NCBI RefSeq assembly: GCF_049673005.1
Contig: NZ_JBATXB010000123.1
Location: 49,020 to 113,019, forward strand
Reading direction: 5' to 3'
Source: Carnobacterium_A sp049673005
GTDB lineage: Bacteria; Bacillota; Bacilli; Lactobacillales; Carnobacteriaceae
DNA length: 64,000 nucleotides
The notes below the pieces were generated by a model. The model made no database searches, was not told the DNA's origin, and saw only the letters and a list, made by a program, of their open reading frames with translations. A program made the translations under genes and the position numbers. Positions 51,543 to 60,548 of the stretch are shown here, in pieces; the first letter of the stretch is position 1, and each line of letters starts with the position of its first letter.

Positions 51543-51571
51543 TTGACTTAAAAAAGGGAACGTTTTAAAAT
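51543..51571 (+). promoter_or_regulatory. Promoter of the diguanylate cyclase gene
   Basis: TTGACT (51543-51548), 17-base spacer, TAAAAT (51566-51571). It leaves a leader of about 165 bases in which no riboswitch was recognised. Confidence 0.6.
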
Positions 51572-51744
51572 AAGAAACGATTATTATTTAATTTAAAGAT
51601 ACAATTAAGTAGTTAAAACAGCTCGGAAAATGTACTCATGAGTGACTTTAAATTTTTTATATCTAGGAAAAACGAATAAAATAACAATACGCAAAAAAGT
51701 TAGATTTAATTTAAAAACAGACAACTATGAAGGGAGAATAATAA

Positions 51745-52719
51745 GTGATCATGGAAGACACTTACGAAGAATTGGTTAATGAACTGAATCATATGAAACG
51801 GTTGAATGAAGAACTAATAAATCAAGTTAATCAAAATGATGTAACTAAGTTTCCTTGGTCTGAAAACTTAGGTCATTGGTATTGGGATTACACTAAAAAT
51901 GTAGTTGTATTCAATCCTAAGAAAGCAGGAGCAATCGGTTATTTTGAAAATGACATTCCAGATAATCCCGGTTTTGAATTTTTTACCGAAAAATTACATC
52001 CAGAAGATTATACTACTGTAATGGAAAATATGAGGAAACACTTACAAGGAATACTTCCTATCTGGGAAGTCAAATACCGGATTCAGGCAAAGGATGGATC
52101 ATGGAAAGTGTTTAAAGATCGCGGAAAAGTGACGCAACGATCAGCAGATGGAAAACCTCTCTTCCTATCAGGTATCGTTTTTGATGTGACTAAGGAAGAA
52201 GAACAGAAAGAAAAGCTTAAACAAAAAAATAACTATTGGAGAAAAAAAGCACTATACGATAATTTAACAAAACTATATACTCGTAGTGCTTTAGATGAAA
52301 AATTCGTTGAGCATCATCAATACGCATTAGAAAACCATCGTGTCTATTCTATTATTTTATTAGATATCGATCATTTTAAATCAATAAATGATTATTATGG
52401 ACATTTAGCCGGTGATGGAGTATTAGCCGAAGTAGGCGATATCATATTAAGTCAAATTCGTTCTACAGACATAGCTGGTCGATATGGAGGAGAAGAATTT
52501 TTAGTCATTCTTCCTGATACAGACAGAGAAATGGCTTTAAAAATAGGGGTTCGAATTCAGAAAGAATTAAAGAATATTAATTTTGATACTGATATAACAC
52601 TTAGTGGAGGTATTGCTTCCGTTAGAGAAAAATCTAATTTGTTATCTATTATTGATTTAGCCGACAAACGTTTATACAAAGCAAAACATAACGGACGAAA
52701 TCAAATAATAAATAAATAG
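51745..52719 (+). CDS. PAS-GGDEF diguanylate cyclase
   Basis: 324 residues: a coiled N terminus, a PAS domain (about 40-150) with a linker helix, and a GGDEF domain with GGEEF at about residues 248-252. The catalytic motif is intact, and RSTD five residues upstream is the inhibitory I-site, so it should make c-di-GMP and be feedback-inhibited. No membrane helix; it senses a cytoplasmic signal. GTG start with GGGAG 8 bases upstream. No adjacent EAL gene. Confidence 0.93.
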   Translation: MIMEDTYEELVNELNHMKRLNEELINQVNQNDVTKFPWSENLGHWYWDYTKNVVVFNPKKAGAIGYFENDIPDNPGFEFFTEKLHPEDYTTVMENMRKHLQGILPIWEVKYRIQAKDGSWKVFKDRGKVTQRSADGKPLFLSGIVFDVTKEEEQKEKLKQKNNYWRKKALYDNLTKLYTRSALDEKFVEHHQYALENHRVYSIILLDIDHFKSINDYYGHLAGDGVLAEVGDIILSQIRSTDIAGRYGGEEFLVILPDTDREMALKIGVRIQKELKNINFDTDITLSGGIASVREKSNLLSIIDLADKRLYKAKHNGRNQIINK

Positions 52720-52738
52720 CTTTTAAAAATAAAATTTA

Positions 52739-52782
52739 AAAAGAAGCAACTCATTAGACAATTATTGAGTCGCTTCTTTTTA
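52739..52782 (+). terminator. Terminator of the diguanylate cyclase gene
   Basis: Hairpin AAGAAGC-a-ACTCA / TGAGT-c-GCTTCTT followed by TTTTT. Confidence 0.85.
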
Positions 52783-52791
52783 TTATATATT

Positions 52792-53014
52792 TTAAATCTT
52801 TGATTTAGGTTTAAATCGTTTTAATCTCAATGCATTTAGTAAAACGGATACAGAACTAAAACTCATAGTTGCTCTCGCATACATCGGATCTAATAATAGA
52901 TCAACAAAAAGATAAAGAATTGCAATAGGAATACCTAGCGTATTGTATGCAAAAGCCCAAAATAGATTTTCTTTTATATTTTTAATAGCTACTTTACTTA
53001 ACTCAATGGCTGTC
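52792..53014 (-). pseudogene. C-terminal remnant of a copper P1-type ATPase (CopA-like)
   Basis: The minus strand encodes the last 75 residues of a P-type ATPase: TAIELSKVAIKNIKENL, FWAFAYNTLGIPIA, SFSSVSVLLNALRLKRF, ending at TAA 52792-52794. This is the end of CopA-type Cu+ pumps. It has no own start, and it joins directly to a broken copY fragment, so the rest of copA (about 650 residues) is deleted. Confidence 0.85.
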
Positions 53015-53223
53015 AGAACATAAATTCATTTCCGACTGCTTGTGTTGCTACTAATTCCTCCTATACTAGCCGACTTATTAGCGTTTTAATTGTAGTAGGT
53101 TTCCAGTCCATTTTATTTTTGTAGAATACTTATAATTTCTTTGCTCGAAGCAGCGTTCACTGTCCATAAAACACGCATTAATTCCCACTTGGCATCAGTT
53201 AGTGTTGTTTTTTTTGTAGACAT
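53015..53223 (-). pseudogene. Remnant of a copper-operon repressor (CopY-like)
   Basis: From ATG 53223, with AGAGGG as SD, the frame encodes MSTKKTTLTDAKWELMRVLW and WTVNAASSKEIISILQK, then hits TAA. The next frame continues MDWKPTTIKTLISRLV, then TAG, then EELVATQAVGNEFMF. These are the winged-helix domain of BlaI/MecI-type CopY with one frameshift and further stops. The C-terminal metal-binding part is absent. A degenerate cop box TACATTCGTA lies at 53242-53251. Confidence 0.85.
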
Positions 53224-53315
53224 AAGCATCCCTCTTGCATCTACATTCGTAACCCTGCCTGAAGTTTACATCGGCAATTTTTTTTACAGAGAAAGCCATT
53301 CTTTATTTACGACAA

Positions 53316-53348
53316 TAAAAAAGGATTGAGACATAATCCTCAATCCTT
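53316..53348 (-). terminator. Terminator of the S66 peptidase gene
   Basis: 10-bp stem AAGGATTGAG/CTCAATCCTT (53321-53330 with 53339-53348), then TTTTTT on the minus strand. Confidence 0.85.
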
Positions 53349-53365
53349 AACGTTTATTAAATCAG

Positions 53366-54451
53366 TTAACTGCTTTTATTTTTAAAAATACATTCATTAA
53401 AAGTAATTATTTTCTCATTCATATCGACCGTTGCATCGACACCATATGGTAAGGCACAACGTGGATAAGCATGTCCAAAATTAATATTATATAAGATAGG
53501 CAGAGACTCATCAGAGATAACTTTTTTATAGATTTCTTTGTACGGCTGATAGTAAACCTCATTTTGTGGTTTGCCGATTAGTAAACCATTTATTACAGAA
53601 AATAACCCTGTTTTTTTTAACGCCACTAACATTTGTTCTAATCGTTTTGGTGTTGGTTTTTCTTCACTTGTTTCAAGGAAGAGAATTTTACCCTCCCATT
53701 CTTCTAAAGAAGGATACAATGAGTAGCGTTGATTCATCTCGGCTTCATCTAGATATCTTTCCCCTGTTAGCAGATCATACAAACTTTCTAAACAACCTCC
53801 TAATAGCGGACCTGAAAAAGAACCTGTTCCTTGTAAAATCTCATATCCTCTTTTTTCAGAGTGTTGAATACGATTAATTCCTATTGACTGTTTAGAAAAA
53901 TCCGTTCGTTCTTCGTACCAATAATTGCTTGAACGAATTTCATTTTGTTCAAATCCTCGAAAATAAGAGGCAACGGTCTCTTTAGTGTAAAAAAGCATAT
54001 TATCTTCTAATTCAGCAATATCATTAATAAAATTTGGCCCATAAAATGAGGTCATGCCTAGTTTATAAAACAGTAGATGATTAACCGTAGTATCAGAAAA
54101 ACCTGTAAACAATTTCGGTGTAGTTTTTACATTTCGAATAAATTCTTTATCTTCAAGTAGATAAGGCACTAACCGATAAGTGTCATCTCCTCCTATTGCA
54201 CAAAAAATACCCTTTATCGTTGGATCTTGAAAGGCATTTTTTAAATCTTGTGCTCTAGCTTCAGGATGATTTTTTAAATAATCTATCCCTTTTAAAGCAT
54301 TTGCCATAAAAACTGGTTTAAGACCCATATGTTCTAAACGTTTTTTCCCGATTTCTATTTGATGAGAACAACTATCTTCACCTAACATACCACTAGAAAG
54401 ACTTAAGATAGCAACTTTATCTCCTTTTTCCAAAGCGTTTGGCTTAATCAT
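53366..54451 (-). CDS. S66-family peptidase (LD-carboxypeptidase/MccF-like)
   Basis: About 361 residues. The N-terminal LEKGDKVAILSLSSG and the nucleophile elbow GFSDTT (Ser about 116) are diagnostic for the S66 family; the catalytic Glu and His lie in LLIGKP and NFGHAYPR. Members trim cell-wall peptides (LdcA) or give resistance to microcin C (MccF). The long insertion region of MccF type is present. The frame reaches GTG 54463 but ATG 54451 is preferred. It follows the flavin oxidoreductase gene directly. Confidence 0.9.
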   Translation of the reverse strand: MIKPNALEKGDKVAILSLSSGMLGEDSCSHQIEIGKKRLEHMGLKPVFMANALKGIDYLKNHPEARAQDLKNAFQDPTIKGIFCAIGGDDTYRLVPYLLEDKEFIRNVKTTPKLFTGFSDTTVNHLLFYKLGMTSFYGPNFINDIAELEDNMLFYTKETVASYFRGFEQNEIRSSNYWYEERTDFSKQSIGINRIQHSEKRGYEILQGTGSFSGPLLGGCLESLYDLLTGERYLDEAEMNQRYSLYPSLEEWEGKILFLETSEEKPTPKRLEQMLVALKKTGLFSVINGLLIGKPQNEVYYQPYKEIYKKVISDESLPILYNINFGHAYPRCALPYGVDATVDMNEKIITFNECIFKNKSS

Positions 54452-54463
54452 CCTATCACCCAC

Positions 54464-55594
54464 TTAGCTTATTTTTGTAGCAATCGGAACCCAACCCGGC
54501 CTACTGGATATATATTCCCACATCTCATCTGGAATCATTAAATCAGTCTTATCTGTAGGATCAATTTCTACTCGAATAGACTGTTCTTTTCCTTCTTTAA
54601 TTTTTTTGATCCAATCAGGTTCTACAATCAGCTCACGACCAATAGCAACTAGCGGTATTCCCAATTCTAATGCGCTCATCGCATCACTTGGCGTTTGTAT
54701 TAACCCTACTCCTATAATCGGTATCTTATTTCCTATTTTTTCTTGAATGAGTTGAATAATAGGCTTTTCTATCCCTTTATCTCGCATTGAGCTTTGTTTC
54801 ATATCTCCAACTGAAACATGGATATAATCTAATTCTTGATCTTTTAATTTATCTAACAACTGAACTGTATGTTCTAACGTGATTCCTGGATTCTCCATTT
54901 CCTCAGGTGAAATACGGTAGCCTAATATGAATGGTTTATCTGAGTATTTTTTGATCGCATTTTTCGCTTCTTTCACTACTGCAAGCGGGAAATTCATACG
55001 TTTTTCAAGAGTCCCACCCCAATAGTCTTCTCTACGATTTGAGTGAGGAGAAAAAAATTGCTGAATCAAATAAGTGTTCGCGCCATGTAGTTCAACACCG
55101 TCAAAACCAGCTTGGATAGCTCTTCTTGTAGCTTCGCCAAATGCTCTTACTAGTTCATGAACTTCATCGCTAGATAAAGCTCTTGGTGTTTCTGCAGATT
55201 CTCTAAGTGCTGGTATCGCACTTGCACTAACAGGTTGTTCTCCTCTTAATGTGCTGCTTGTCCCCATTCTCCCTACATGAAATAGCTGCAAAATTGCTTT
55301 AGAACCTGTACTTTGAATCGTGGATGCTAATTTAGAAAGACTTTCAATACGATTATCTGATGCCGCACTAAATGATCCTGCAAATTTCCCGTTTTCCATC
55401 ACTTGTGCACAAGAAGTAATCACAGCGCCTAACCCAGTTGCTCTACGTAGATAATAATTATGTTCATCTGTCGTTATCATACCGTTCTCAAAGGCTGAAT
55501 TAGTTGTCATCGGTGCCATTAACACACGATTCTCGATTGTCACACCAGATGGAAAGGTAAATGGTTCAAACAATTTATTGTATTCTGGATTCAT
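54464..55594 (-). CDS. NADH:flavin oxidoreductase of the Old Yellow Enzyme family
   Basis: 376 residues, a single TIM-barrel domain. Visible are APMTTNSAF near the N terminus, the QLFHVGRMG segment, GVELHGANTYLIQQF with the substrate-binding His/Asn pair, and IGRELIVEPDWIKKI at the end. FMN is the cofactor; substrates are unsaturated aldehydes, ketones or oxylipin-like compounds. It shares a leftward unit with the S66 peptidase. The SD GGAGGAG is well placed. Confidence 0.93.
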   Translation of the reverse strand: MNPEYNKLFEPFTFPSGVTIENRVLMAPMTTNSAFENGMITTDEHNYYLRRATGLGAVITSCAQVMENGKFAGSFSAASDNRIESLSKLASTIQSTGSKAILQLFHVGRMGTSSTLRGEQPVSASAIPALRESAETPRALSSDEVHELVRAFGEATRRAIQAGFDGVELHGANTYLIQQFFSPHSNRREDYWGGTLEKRMNFPLAVVKEAKNAIKKYSDKPFILGYRISPEEMENPGITLEHTVQLLDKLKDQELDYIHVSVGDMKQSSMRDKGIEKPIIQLIQEKIGNKIPIIGVGLIQTPSDAMSALELGIPLVAIGRELIVEPDWIKKIKEGKEQSIRVEIDPTDKTDLMIPDEMWEYISSRPGWVPIATKIS

Positions 55595-55702
55595 AGTTCT
55601 CCTCCTGATTTTTTATAAGTAACTAGTTTCATTTATGATACTTCAAAGAAACTCATTTTTAAAGTAAAACTAACTCACTTTTCTAAAGTCTAACTCTGAT
55701 CA

Positions 55703-55755
55703 AAAATAAAAAAGACCTATTCTATTGGATGAATATAGAAAGAGGGCTTATTTTA
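55703..55755 (-). terminator. Terminator of the permease pair
   Basis: Imperfect stem (55716-55729 with 55738-55752) followed on the minus strand by TTTTTTATTTTT. Confidence 0.55.
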
Positions 55756-55796
55756 TTTGACTATTTTAGTATCTTTCCATTTATCTTTGATAAAAA

Positions 55797-56663
55797 CTAT
55801 TTATTTAATTCTGTATTTGTTTTTAAAAATACACCTAAACGAATTAATTTAAATGAGATACTCATTATACTATAGGGTATCAGTAACAAGAACAGAAAGT
55901 TAATCACCATTAATTGCGGATGACTTCCTGAAGGCATAATTTGTGTGTTTCTAAGTCCAGTTAGGATACCACCAGTGTTGAATTGAATTTCAATAAACAG
56001 CATCACTGTAATCATTTCTAAATAGATAAATTTCATAATACTTTCTAAGGATGATATCAAATTAGGAATAACATATGAAAAAAACAGCTTATTTTTAGGA
56101 TATCCTAAGGACTTCGCAAATATAAAATAATTAGATTGATAAATTTCTTTGATGTAAGGTGTCATGTATTTGATTAAGAAGATAACTGGGAAGACACTCA
56201 CTATAAACAATGGAACTACAACTGCCGGTTCTCTTGGAGTACCAACTGTTTTAAATAAATGAATAGATGTCGCGTTGTACCAACTAACACTAATCCAATG
56301 GATGAAAAAAACAATTCCAACGACTGGTAAATTCTCTATATCTTCTAAGTATCTTAACAGCTTTAAAACTGTTTTACCCTTTAAATCCGGATAGAAATAG
56401 CTATATAAAGTAAATAAAAGTAGTGTAATAACTAAGCTTGTACTAACTAATTTCAGTGTATAACTACCGCTAACCTGTTGATAAGCTGTGGATAACTTTG
56501 TGAAATTAGTATATGTAGCGATTTGTATAAGAGTTTCTTTGACTGTATCCCAGAATAAGCCTGGCCCTCTCATACCCAAGGGTGAAGAATAACTGAAGCA
56601 AACAATTAAGATAATACCAAATGGTACCGAAATACATGATACGAGTAGTTTACTAACTTTAAT
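55797..56663 (-). CDS. Peptide-type ABC permease (DppB-like), start codon unclear
   Basis: About 288 residues and six helices; the ATPase-contact (EAA-type) loop AKSLGYPKNKLFFSYVIPNL lies in the middle. The shortest frame starts at TTG 56579, which would cut off a whole helix; the frame stays open back to 56663, encoding a plausible first helix (KLLVSCISVPFGIILIVC). No ATG, GTG or TTG exists in that stretch; the only candidate is ATT 56663, which overlaps the stop of the upstream permease. So the gene has a rare start or has lost its ATG. Confidence 0.75.
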   Translation of the reverse strand: MKVSKLLVSCISVPFGIILIVCFSYSSPLGMRGPGLFWDTVKETLIQIATYTNFTKLSTAYQQVSGSYTLKLVSTSLVITLLLFTLYSYFYPDLKGKTVLKLLRYLEDIENLPVVGIVFFIHWISVSWYNATSIHLFKTVGTPREPAVVVPLFIVSVFPVIFLIKYMTPYIKEIYQSNYFIFAKSLGYPKNKLFFSYVIPNLISSLESIMKFIYLEMITVMLFIEIQFNTGGILTGLRNTQIMPSGSHPQLMVINFLFLLLIPYSIMSISFKLIRLGVFLKTNTELNK

Positions 56664-57603
56664 AACTCCGTTGATTTTGCATCCCTCCTACTAAAGCTCT
56701 TTTAATAGCATTTAATAAAAGAATTAAACAACCATAACATCCTAATGGGATAAGTACAGTCCAAGGAGTACTAGCCAAACGATTCATGTTTTGACCTATT
56801 AATCCACTCCATTCATTAGATAGCGTTACGGTATAGTTCGTGCTTGCATCTAGTTGCATGACTAGTGAACCACCTAAATACAATTCAAAATAAGCTAAAT
56901 AAATAAACAAAGATAAATTTTGTGTTAAAACTTTAAACAGTAAATTCAATGTTAATTCTGTTAGTTGTGGCTTAAAAGAATATCTGATTATTCTAAACTT
57001 AGAACTGCCTAGGCTTTGACTAACACTTGCAAAATCTTGTTTAAATAGATGGTCTAATTCGTTATGGTATAGGTTAACTAAATTAGGCATCCCAACAAGA
57101 AATAAAATAAAAAGTTGAAGCATTATAAACGGTACATTAGCTGTCGGTTGGATTGCATCGGCACTAAATAACAATGCTTGGTAATAAGGTCCTATTAACA
57201 GTAATAATAAAAAAGGCTTTGGTATCATTGTAAATAGCTTATCCAAATAAGAGATAACTGGCAAAAGAATTATACGTCCTAGTTTGTACATCGTGAAACC
57301 GCTTAGAAATAAACCAATTAAAATTTGAAAAAAGCTTAAGAATAAACCAATAAAAAAAGTATATTTAAATCCCTGAATCATTTTGGCGAAGATAGTAAAT
57401 CCTAGAATATCTGTCCCAAATGGTTTAACTTCTAGAGGTGAAAAGGGTGGATAAGTTAATTCGCCATTTACTAACATTTTATCTACTCGAACTAAAAGAA
57501 TTTTTGACAAGACAGGTTCGTACAAACAACTAAGCAACAAGAAGAAGAATAAAACTGAGCATAGTAACCAAAGTGTCCTTCTTTTATTTTTTTGCATAAG
57601 CAT
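56659..57603 (-). CDS. Peptide-type ABC permease (DppC-like)
   Basis: About 314 residues. The segment PPFSPLEVKPFGTDILGFTIF matches the PxGTDxxGRD pattern ahead of the permease core of DppC/OppC proteins, with six helices and the EAA-like loop SVSQSLGSSKFRIIRYSF. The start is ATG 57603 with AGGAGG 9 bases upstream; the frame reaches TTG 57624. It overlaps the DppB-like gene. No ATPase or binding protein is adjacent, so the system is incomplete in this window. Confidence 0.8.
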   Translation of the reverse strand: MLMQKNKRRTLWLLCSVLFFFLLLSCLYEPVLSKILLVRVDKMLVNGELTYPPFSPLEVKPFGTDILGFTIFAKMIQGFKYTFFIGLFLSFFQILIGLFLSGFTMYKLGRIILLPVISYLDKLFTMIPKPFLLLLLIGPYYQALLFSADAIQPTANVPFIMLQLFILFLVGMPNLVNLYHNELDHLFKQDFASVSQSLGSSKFRIIRYSFKPQLTELTLNLLFKVLTQNLSLFIYLAYFELYLGGSLVMQLDASTNYTVTLSNEWSGLIGQNMNRLASTPWTVLIPLGCYGCLILLLNAIKRALVGGMQNQRSY

Positions 57604-57663
57604 AAATAAAGACCTCCTTTTCAAAAAAACTATAAATCCCCCTCTATATACCCTATATGATCA

Positions 57664-57712
57664 TAGAATAAAAAGATAAAGAAAAGGTAATTTCTCTATC
57701 TTTTTATTCTAT
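57664..57712. terminator. Bidirectional terminator downstream of the ThrE pair
   Basis: 16-bp AT-rich stem (57664-57679 with 57697-57712) enclosing a shorter stem. Confidence 0.7.
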
Positions 57713-57750
57713 ACTAGGTATATTCTTTTTATTGAATTAACCAAATTAAT

Positions 57751-58191
57751 TTAAGCTTTTATTTCTTTTAAGTGCTGACTTTTTTTTATAACTTTAAATA
57801 CTGTATCTATCGTAAAAATAGCTAAAGCAATCATCCCAGCAATCTGAAGCGTTATGATCAAATGACCTTGAGCCAAGTTTGTGTGCCCTTTTATAAATTC
57901 ATAGACAGCTAAATACATTCCTGATCCAGGAAAAAGTGGAAAAAATCCTGGTAAAAAGAAAATGGTCACTGGTACCTTAAATAGTCGAGAAAAAATATGC
58001 GATTCTGTAGAAATAACTAGTCCCGAAATATACGTAGCAGGAACTGGTCCAAGAGCTTTAAGAAAAATGAGGTAAACAAACCACCCTGATGCCCCAACAA
58101 AAGCTGCCGGTAAAATAAATTTTTTAGGAGATTCCAAAATAATTGTTGCCGCTGCAACAGCCAAAAAGGCTCCTATAATCTGACTAATCAA
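57751..58191 (-). CDS. Threonine/serine exporter, YjjB-like half (DUF3815)
   Basis: 146 residues with four helices; the PLFPGSGMYLAVYEFIKG segment fits the ThrE_2 domain. It overlaps the preceding ThrE gene by 4 bases. Together the two make up one ThrE exporter, which in corynebacteria is a single polypeptide. Confidence 0.87.
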   Translation of the reverse strand: MISQIIGAFLAVAAATIILESPKKFILPAAFVGASGWFVYLIFLKALGPVPATYISGLVISTESHIFSRLFKVPVTIFFLPGFFPLFPGSGMYLAVYEFIKGHTNLAQGHLIITLQIAGMIALAIFTIDTVFKVIKKSQHLKEIKA

Positions 58192-58952
58192 GAAACACCA
58201 CCTCCAATAATAACTAAACCAATAGCTACACCCAGGGCAATTGATAATGCGACAACAAAAGCTTCTAGAGCTTTTGCTCCACCTGATGTGTAATCGCCTT
58301 GTAATGTATCTCTTATAGCATTTGTAATGGCTGTTCCTGGTACTAAGGGCATGATGGTACTAGTAATCACTAAGTTCATATTAAGATTGGGGAAAAGAAA
58401 CATCTGAAATAGACCCGCACCAATTGAAATAACTGCAGAGGATACAACATTGCGAACAAAGGAACCCATACCCAATCTTTTTTCTCCTTTTAATACTAAG
58501 GCTAATAACGCACCATTAACTCCGGCAGCTGCCATTTCTAATATTCCACCGCCTAATAAAAGAGCAAAAGAAGCCGCCAAGATAGAGGTCGCAATATCTT
58601 TATACCCTTGTTTGTATTGGACTTTGCTAATGTTTTGTAAAGCAAGATAAGCTTCTGGTATTTCAATTTCTCCACTTGTTAGTTGACGAGAAATTGTATT
58701 TACTTCTGCAATATTACTTAAATTTGTAGCCGTAGAGTTAATGCGCTTAACAATTGTAATAGGATCAACAATACTAGGGTCATCTAACGTAGCCACTAAT
58801 CCTGTAGCTATTGCTAAAGCTTCTGTAGTCTCAAAATTAGAGGTTTGTAAAATATGGTTCATTGTATCTTCTACACGATAGGTTTCAGCATTGCTTTCTA
58901 GCATGATTTTCCCTGCTAATATTGCAACATCCATTAATGTTCTATAATCCAT
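58188..58952 (-). CDS. Threonine/serine exporter ThrE domain, YjjP-like half (DUF1212)
   Basis: 254 residues. The cytoplasmic N-terminal part carries LESNAETYRVEDTMNHI, the conserved ThrE motif, and five helices follow, with MPLVPGTAITNAIRD near the end. This is the YjjP half; the YjjB half is the next gene. In E. coli YjjPB exports succinate, and in corynebacteria ThrE exports threonine and serine, so the substrate is uncertain here. The SD AAGGGTG is rather far from ATG. Confidence 0.88.
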   Translation of the reverse strand: MDYRTLMDVAILAGKIMLESNAETYRVEDTMNHILQTSNFETTEALAIATGLVATLDDPSIVDPITIVKRINSTATNLSNIAEVNTISRQLTSGEIEIPEAYLALQNISKVQYKQGYKDIATSILAASFALLLGGGILEMAAAGVNGALLALVLKGEKRLGMGSFVRNVVSSAVISIGAGLFQMFLFPNLNMNLVITSTIMPLVPGTAITNAIRDTLQGDYTSGGAKALEAFVVALSIALGVAIGLVIIGGGVS

Positions 58953-59088
58953 TGAATGTGTGTCACCCTTTCTACAATGATTTTTTTTGGAATTAAATTT
59001 AGTTTAGTATAGCATACTTTCTTTTCTTCTTTGGGACTTCAAAAGGTTTTTTTAAGGTTTTCTAACTTTTACTCCTTTACTAAACAAA

Positions 59089-59125
59089 ATAAAGAGCGGA
59101 GACAGATACCATCTTCGCTCTTTAT
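59089..59125 (-). terminator. Terminator of the cdaA-cdaR-glmM operon
   Basis: 10-bp stem (59089-59098 with 59116-59125), then TTTTG on the minus strand, just after glmM. Confidence 0.85.
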
Positions 59126-59137
59126 CTATTTCGGTTT

Positions 59138-60493
59138 TTAATCTAATCCTATTTCAGCTCGAACAACAGCTGCGATACGGTCAACATATAAGTCAACCTT
59201 CTCTTGTGTTGGAGCTTCAGCCATAACACGTAACAGCGGCTCTGTCCCACTAGCACGGACTAAGATACGTCCATCACCATTCATTTCTTTTTCTACTTCT
59301 TCAATAACTTCCTTTATTTCAGGAACGTCCATTGCACCGTATTTATCGTTTACTCGAATATTAACGAGTTTTTGTGGATAAGTGACTACTTCTTCTGCTA
59401 ATTCTGATAATTTCTTCCCAGTTTGCTTCATTACATTTAATAGCTGAATACCTGAAAGCATGCCATCTCCAGTTGTATTATAATCTAAAAACACCATGTG
59501 TCCTGATTGTTCTCCACCGAAATTGTAGCCATTTTTCCGCATCTCTTCTACAACATAACGATCGCCTACTTGTGTCTGTAGAGCAGTCATATTTGCTGCC
59601 TCAATAGCTTTATGAAAACCTAAGTTACTCATAACAGTTGATACAATTGTATCTTTTTTAAGTCGGCCTTTTTCCAGCATATGTTTTCCACAGATGTACA
59701 TGATTTTATCTCCATCAATAATATTGCCTAATTCATCAACGGCAATAACTCGATCGGCATCTCCATCAAAAGCTAATCCTGCATCTGCACCTTTTTCAAC
59801 GACAAATTTAGCAAGATTTTCTGGATGTGTTGATCCAACGCCATCATTAATATTAAGTCCATTAGGAGAAGCTCCAATAACATCAAATTCAGTTTCTAAA
59901 TCCGCAAATAAACGATTAATCAACGGGCTAGCTGAACCATTGGCCCCATCTATACAAACTTGTAACCCACTGAGATCATTTGGAATGGTTTGTTGTAAAA
60001 ATTGAGTATACTTTAATGAACCTTCTGGGTAATCATCGACTGTTCCTAGGCCTTGTGCGCTTGGGCGAGGCAATGTATCTTCTGTTTGATCTAATAATGC
60101 TTCAATTTCAAGTTCAGTTGAGTCAGATAACTTAAATCCATCTGATCCAAAGAATTTTATACCATTATCAGGCGCTGGATTATGCGATGCTGAGATCATT
60201 ACTCCTGCAGCAGCTCCTTGTACACGTGTTAAATAGGCAACTCCTGGTGTTGAAATAACACCTAATTTCATTACTTCTATACCGACAGATAATAGTCCAG
60301 CAATCAAAGCAGACTCTAGCATTTCTCCAGAGATACGTGTATCTCTTCCTACTAAAACCCGCGGATGCTCGGTGCCTTCTGTATGTTGACATAAAATATA
60401 GCCACCAAATCTTCCTAATTTAAATGCTAATTCTGGTGTTAATTCTGAATTAGCAACTCCTCTAACTCCATCTGTTCCAAAATATTTTCCCAT
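59138..60493 (-). CDS. glmM: Phosphoglucosamine mutase GlmM
   Basis: 451 residues, the usual length. The N terminus GKYFGTDGVRGVAN, the phosphoserine loop ISASHNP (Ser about 100), the metal loop DGDADR and the phosphate loop RASGTEPLLR identify GlmM, which converts glucosamine-6-phosphate to glucosamine-1-phosphate. It is third in cdaA-cdaR-glmM; GlmM binds and inhibits CdaA in related bacteria. The frame reaches 60529, but ATG 60493 has GGGG upstream and gives the family N terminus. Confidence 0.96.
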   Translation of the reverse strand: MGKYFGTDGVRGVANSELTPELAFKLGRFGGYILCQHTEGTEHPRVLVGRDTRISGEMLESALIAGLLSVGIEVMKLGVISTPGVAYLTRVQGAAAGVMISASHNPAPDNGIKFFGSDGFKLSDSTELEIEALLDQTEDTLPRPSAQGLGTVDDYPEGSLKYTQFLQQTIPNDLSGLQVCIDGANGSASPLINRLFADLETEFDVIGASPNGLNINDGVGSTHPENLAKFVVEKGADAGLAFDGDADRVIAVDELGNIIDGDKIMYICGKHMLEKGRLKKDTIVSTVMSNLGFHKAIEAANMTALQTQVGDRYVVEEMRKNGYNFGGEQSGHMVFLDYNTTGDGMLSGIQLLNVMKQTGKKLSELAEEVVTYPQKLVNIRVNDKYGAMDVPEIKEVIEEVEKEMNGDGRILVRASGTEPLLRVMAEAPTQEKVDLYVDRIAAVVRAEIGLD

Positions 60494-60548
60494 TTCATAA
60501 TGCCCCTTTTCAAAGTTAAGAACTTTCAATAATTTTTTTAAATATTTA

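Noticed and set aside
51572..51744. c-di-GMP riboswitch before the diguanylate cyclase gene
   Set aside because: No conserved aptamer sequence is visible in the leader.
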